The notes below the pieces were generated by a model. The model was not told the origin of the DNA. It made no database searches and saw only the letters and a list, made by a program, of their open reading frames with translations. Below, in pieces: positions 62,255 to 64,000 of a stretch of 64,000 bases of DNA (the first letter of the stretch is position 1; each line of letters begins with the position of its first letter). Position numbers and translations under genes: made by a program. Origin of the DNA: Paenibacillus sp. FSL H7-0326 (GTDB lineage: Bacteria > Bacillota > Bacilli > Paenibacillales > Paenibacillaceae); the NCBI RefSeq assembly GCF_001955535.1, contig NZ_MPVN01000001.1:1-64000 (forward strand). The letters are read 5' to 3'.

Positions 62255-62328
62255 TCTCATATCTCCTAACAAATTAAATTTTCAAGCCGTATTTAGTACA
62301 CCCACCAAAACCAGCTGAATGTATGCCA

Positions 62329-62345
62329 CTTGCGAAATTTGCAAG
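62329..62345. promoter_or_regulatory. Imperfect palindrome before the polyamine operon
   Basis: CTTGCGAAATTTGCAAG, arms CTTGC/GCAAG, lies about 75 bases before the dehydrogenase start. It may be an operator. No clear promoter can be named beside it. Confidence 0.35.
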
Positions 62346-62379
62346 AAAAGTATGTTACTCATAGCTTCTCAAAACAAAA

Positions 62380-62421
62380 AAGCAAGTGTAAAAATCGCAT
62401 AATTGCGCATCACACTTGCTT
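62380..62421 (-). terminator. Terminator upstream of the polyamine operon
   Basis: AAGCAAGTGT/ACACTTGCTT stem with an inner CGCA/TGCG stem, followed on the minus strand by TTTTTTG. No minus-strand protein gene ends here, so it closes either a leader RNA of the polyamine operon or a small RNA transcribed from the 62.4-62.8 kb region. Confidence 0.7.
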
Positions 62422-62580
62422 ACGATATATCGTAAATATTAAATAAGCATAATTACTCCATAACCATCTGGGATGGTCACATGAACATGAGAAGGCTCAT
62501 TCATATTTATGAGTATATCAATAATGGATCAGAGTCTGTCAGCAAATAATTACTTTTTCCACTCTTATTGACCGTTTCAC

Positions 62581-62773
62581 AAGTTGATGTGCAGTGCACA
62601 GGTTGTAAAGTAACCAACTTATAAAATTTGAGCTTTTAACTCAATCAATAAGGCAACGAAAGTTGCCGATCGGCATTTGACCCGGCTGTCCGTGTGGCCT
62701 TAACGTCCTACCTTTATCGCAGGAGTGGTCAAAATTATCTGCTGGAAAGATCCGTTACGATAATTAGCTTTCC
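62581..62773. ncRNA. Inverted-repeat-dense region, possible structured RNA
   Basis: In under 200 bases there are seven nested or adjacent stems: AAGTTG/CAACTT enclosing GTGCA/TGCAC and GTT/AAC; TTGAG/CTCAA; GGCAAC-GAAA-GTTGCC; the palindrome GCCGATCGGC; TTTGACC/GGTCAAA (62676-62682 with 62727-62733) enclosing TCCT/AGGA; and GGAAAG/CTTTCC. The central part is more GC-rich than its flanks and has no ORF. It matches no riboswitch class I can recognise. The strand is not known; the terminator at 62380-62421 favours the minus strand. The rest of the 62255-62896 gap holds only the features listed separately. Confidence 0.35.
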
Positions 62774-62896
62774 ATTTCACGCAAGGACTACAATAACAGA
62801 TGTCATAAACGAATTCAAGAGTTTTCTAGAAAAAAAACAAAATGATTTTATATTGCGCTGATTACCTAATAATCCTTCATATCTAAATCTCGGAGA

Positions 62897-63889
62897 TTAG
62901 TTAAACACGGAATCGGGAACATAATATACTTTTTGTGTATTTGTCTTGTTAACCGGATCGGGAACGATCGTAAAATAGACATTGCCGTTCTTCGTCTGAA
63001 CCCCTTCAATCTCGTGGTTGCCTACATTTGTAATGTTCACGAGTGTTTTAAAGGTACCTGAGCTCGAAATCATCGCAATTTGAGGCGTATCTCCCTCAGC
63101 TCCACCCGATGTGTAAATCTCTGTACTGCCCAGCATATCTGCTCCCTGAAAAGAACCATTCGGCCGGATAATGCCGCTTCCCGATTGAGTAAAGCTGCTG
63201 ACACACGCACTCACTGCTGCGGCGCTGTCCATCCGTACCTGCTCATTGCTGTCTAGAAGCTGGTTCAGTTTAGCCGTGTCATAAATCGACCATGTCACGG
63301 TACCTTCAGCGGTCTGGACTCGGAAGAACGTATGTGTACTGTTGCCGCCTCCATCAACACGGTAAGTGTCTCCTAATCTAGAGCCGGTTTTATTCGCATA
63401 ATTCATGTAAGTAAACCGGCGCAGATCCGTATAATCCACCGTGGTTCCTGCGGCATACTTAAGTCTTGCGACTTGCAGTGACCAGTAATAAGACGTGGAG
63501 GCATCTGCTTTTGAGCTGAAATAGAAGTAATTCTCCCCATTGTACGTATACATGTCCAGCGTTTGACAATGGCCGGTGTTCGTTACCGTCATTTCGTCCA
63601 CATAATTCGCGTCTGTGCCATCGATAAGCAGTCTTGACAGATAGCAAGTGCCCTGTGAACGCTGGGTTACATATAGATACTTGTCAGCAATATAAGCTTT
63701 TTGTACAACGACGTTATGCTTCAGTCCCTTAAGATTGTACGCCAGCTGAGCTGATGCATTAACTGTCTTCTGTGGTGATGCAGCCTGTGCTGGCAATATG
63801 GTCATACTGAACATGATGCAGGCAAGAACCAGAGATACCCATAATTTCATACTTCCCTTCGGCTTCTTTAACATGTGCGACTTGAACAT
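62897..63889 (-). CDS. Secreted helveticin-J-like (class III bacteriocin family) protein
   Basis: About 330 residues with a signal peptide (KLWVSLVLACIMFSMTILPA, cut after QAA). The mature part carries the helveticin-J pattern: HNVVVQKAYIADKYLYVTQR, CYLSRLLIDGTDANYVDEMT, NTGHCQTLDMYTYNGENYFY, WSLQVARLKYAAGTTVDYTD and GNHEIEGVQTKNGNVYFTIV. Helveticin J of Lactobacillus is a large heat-labile bacteriocin; whether this homologue kills bacteria is not shown. No immunity or export genes lie beside it. ATG 63889 follows GGAGGTG; the open frame to 63967 is not used. Confidence 0.82.
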   Translation of the reverse strand: MFKSHMLKKPKGSMKLWVSLVLACIMFSMTILPAQAASPQKTVNASAQLAYNLKGLKHNVVVQKAYIADKYLYVTQRSQGTCYLSRLLIDGTDANYVDEMTVTNTGHCQTLDMYTYNGENYFYFSSKADASTSYYWSLQVARLKYAAGTTVDYTDLRRFTYMNYANKTGSRLGDTYRVDGGGNSTHTFFRVQTAEGTVTWSIYDTAKLNQLLDSNEQVRMDSAAAVSACVSSFTQSGSGIIRPNGSFQGADMLGSTEIYTSGGAEGDTPQIAMISSSGTFKTLVNITNVGNHEIEGVQTKNGNVYFTIVPDPVNKTNTQKVYYVPDSVFN

Positions 63890-63916
63890 AGTACACCTCC
63901 ATTTAATGTGAGGATA

Positions 63917-63948
63917 GCTCGTCCAGCAGCATGCTCGTCCAGCAGCAT
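63917..63948. repeat. Tandem 16-bp direct repeat
   Basis: GCTCGTCCAGCAGCAT occurs twice in a row, with no spacer and no mismatch, directly upstream of the helveticin-J-like gene. Could be a duplicated regulator half-site or slipped-strand expansion. Confidence 0.6.
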
Positions 63949-64000
63949 GTATGAGAATATCAGACATAGAAGTTATGGATCAGCTATCCAGTTAACACTA

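Noticed and set aside
62581..62773. A c-di-GMP-I riboswitch (AGCCGGGT and GCCGA are seen on the minus strand)
   Set aside because: The GAAA-loop helix, the GGGCAAACC and the CGCAAAGCC elements are not in the right places; only scattered resemblance.

Overview
The window is chromosomal DNA from a spore-forming, Gram-positive bacterium of the Bacillales, most likely Paenibacillus or a close relative. This is inferred from protein style and regulatory signals, not from a marker gene. The signs are strong AAGGAGG-type ribosome binding sites, frequent TTG starts, a T-box leader, CcpA-type cre sites, a YjcZ-like small spore protein, a bacillopeptidase-F-like subtilase, a copper-amine-oxidase-stalk GH18 protein, and two carbohydrate ABC importers each paired with an AraC regulator. 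There are no rRNA or tRNA genes, no CRISPR array, no insertion sequence and no prophage structural genes.

Layout. Bases 1-4.8 kb: a gene tail, a MerR regulator, a VOC protein and the assimilatory sulfite reductase pair cysJ-cysI. 4.9-19.2 kb: a secreted pullulanase, an alkyltransferase-like DNA repair protein, a giant modular subtilase, a deletion scar that fuses two headless genes (MFS transporter and LysR regulator), a GH53 galactanase, an SRPBCC protein, and a methyltransferase behind a T-box. 19.6-26.1 kb: a PH-domain protein, a sugar ABC importer with an AraC/cupin regulator, a lipoprotein and a GH18-type protein. 26.1-36.0 kb is an accessory stretch: marR-paiA with twin operators, a flavin oxidoreductase, three dif-like sites beside a Xer-type recombinase with gene debris between them, a LysE exporter with its XRE-cupin regulator, small HTH/membrane modules, and a frameshifted Ntn hydrolase. 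36.3-48.7 kb: an ATPase, lipoproteins, a nitroreductase, a second (lplABC-like) importer with a membrane AraC regulator, and a PQQ-propeller protein. 48.9-53 kb: a GH43 xylosidase and a YtrA-type ABC operon. 53.1-59.8 kb: a glycan cluster (UDP-glucose dehydrogenase, nucleotidyltransferase, four glycan enzymes) ending in small spore-type genes. 59.9-64 kb: a two-gene carboxyspermidine/carboxynorspermidine operon, a fold-rich intergenic region, and a helveticin-J-like secreted protein.

How it works together. Much of the window serves polysaccharide use: pullulanase, galactanase and xylosidase plus two importers, several with cre-like sites upstream that suggest catabolite control. A second theme is polyamines: a synthesis operon near the right end and the spermidine acetyltransferase PaiA in the middle. 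A third is the cell or spore surface (glycan cluster, YjcZ-like protein).

The most unusual features are the three dif-like sites abutting a Xer-type recombinase and truncated genes, a T-box in front of a methyltransferase rather than an amino-acid gene, a 23-bp-period operator array upstream of a small HTH gene, and the unexplained inverted-repeat-dense region at 62.58-62.77 kb.
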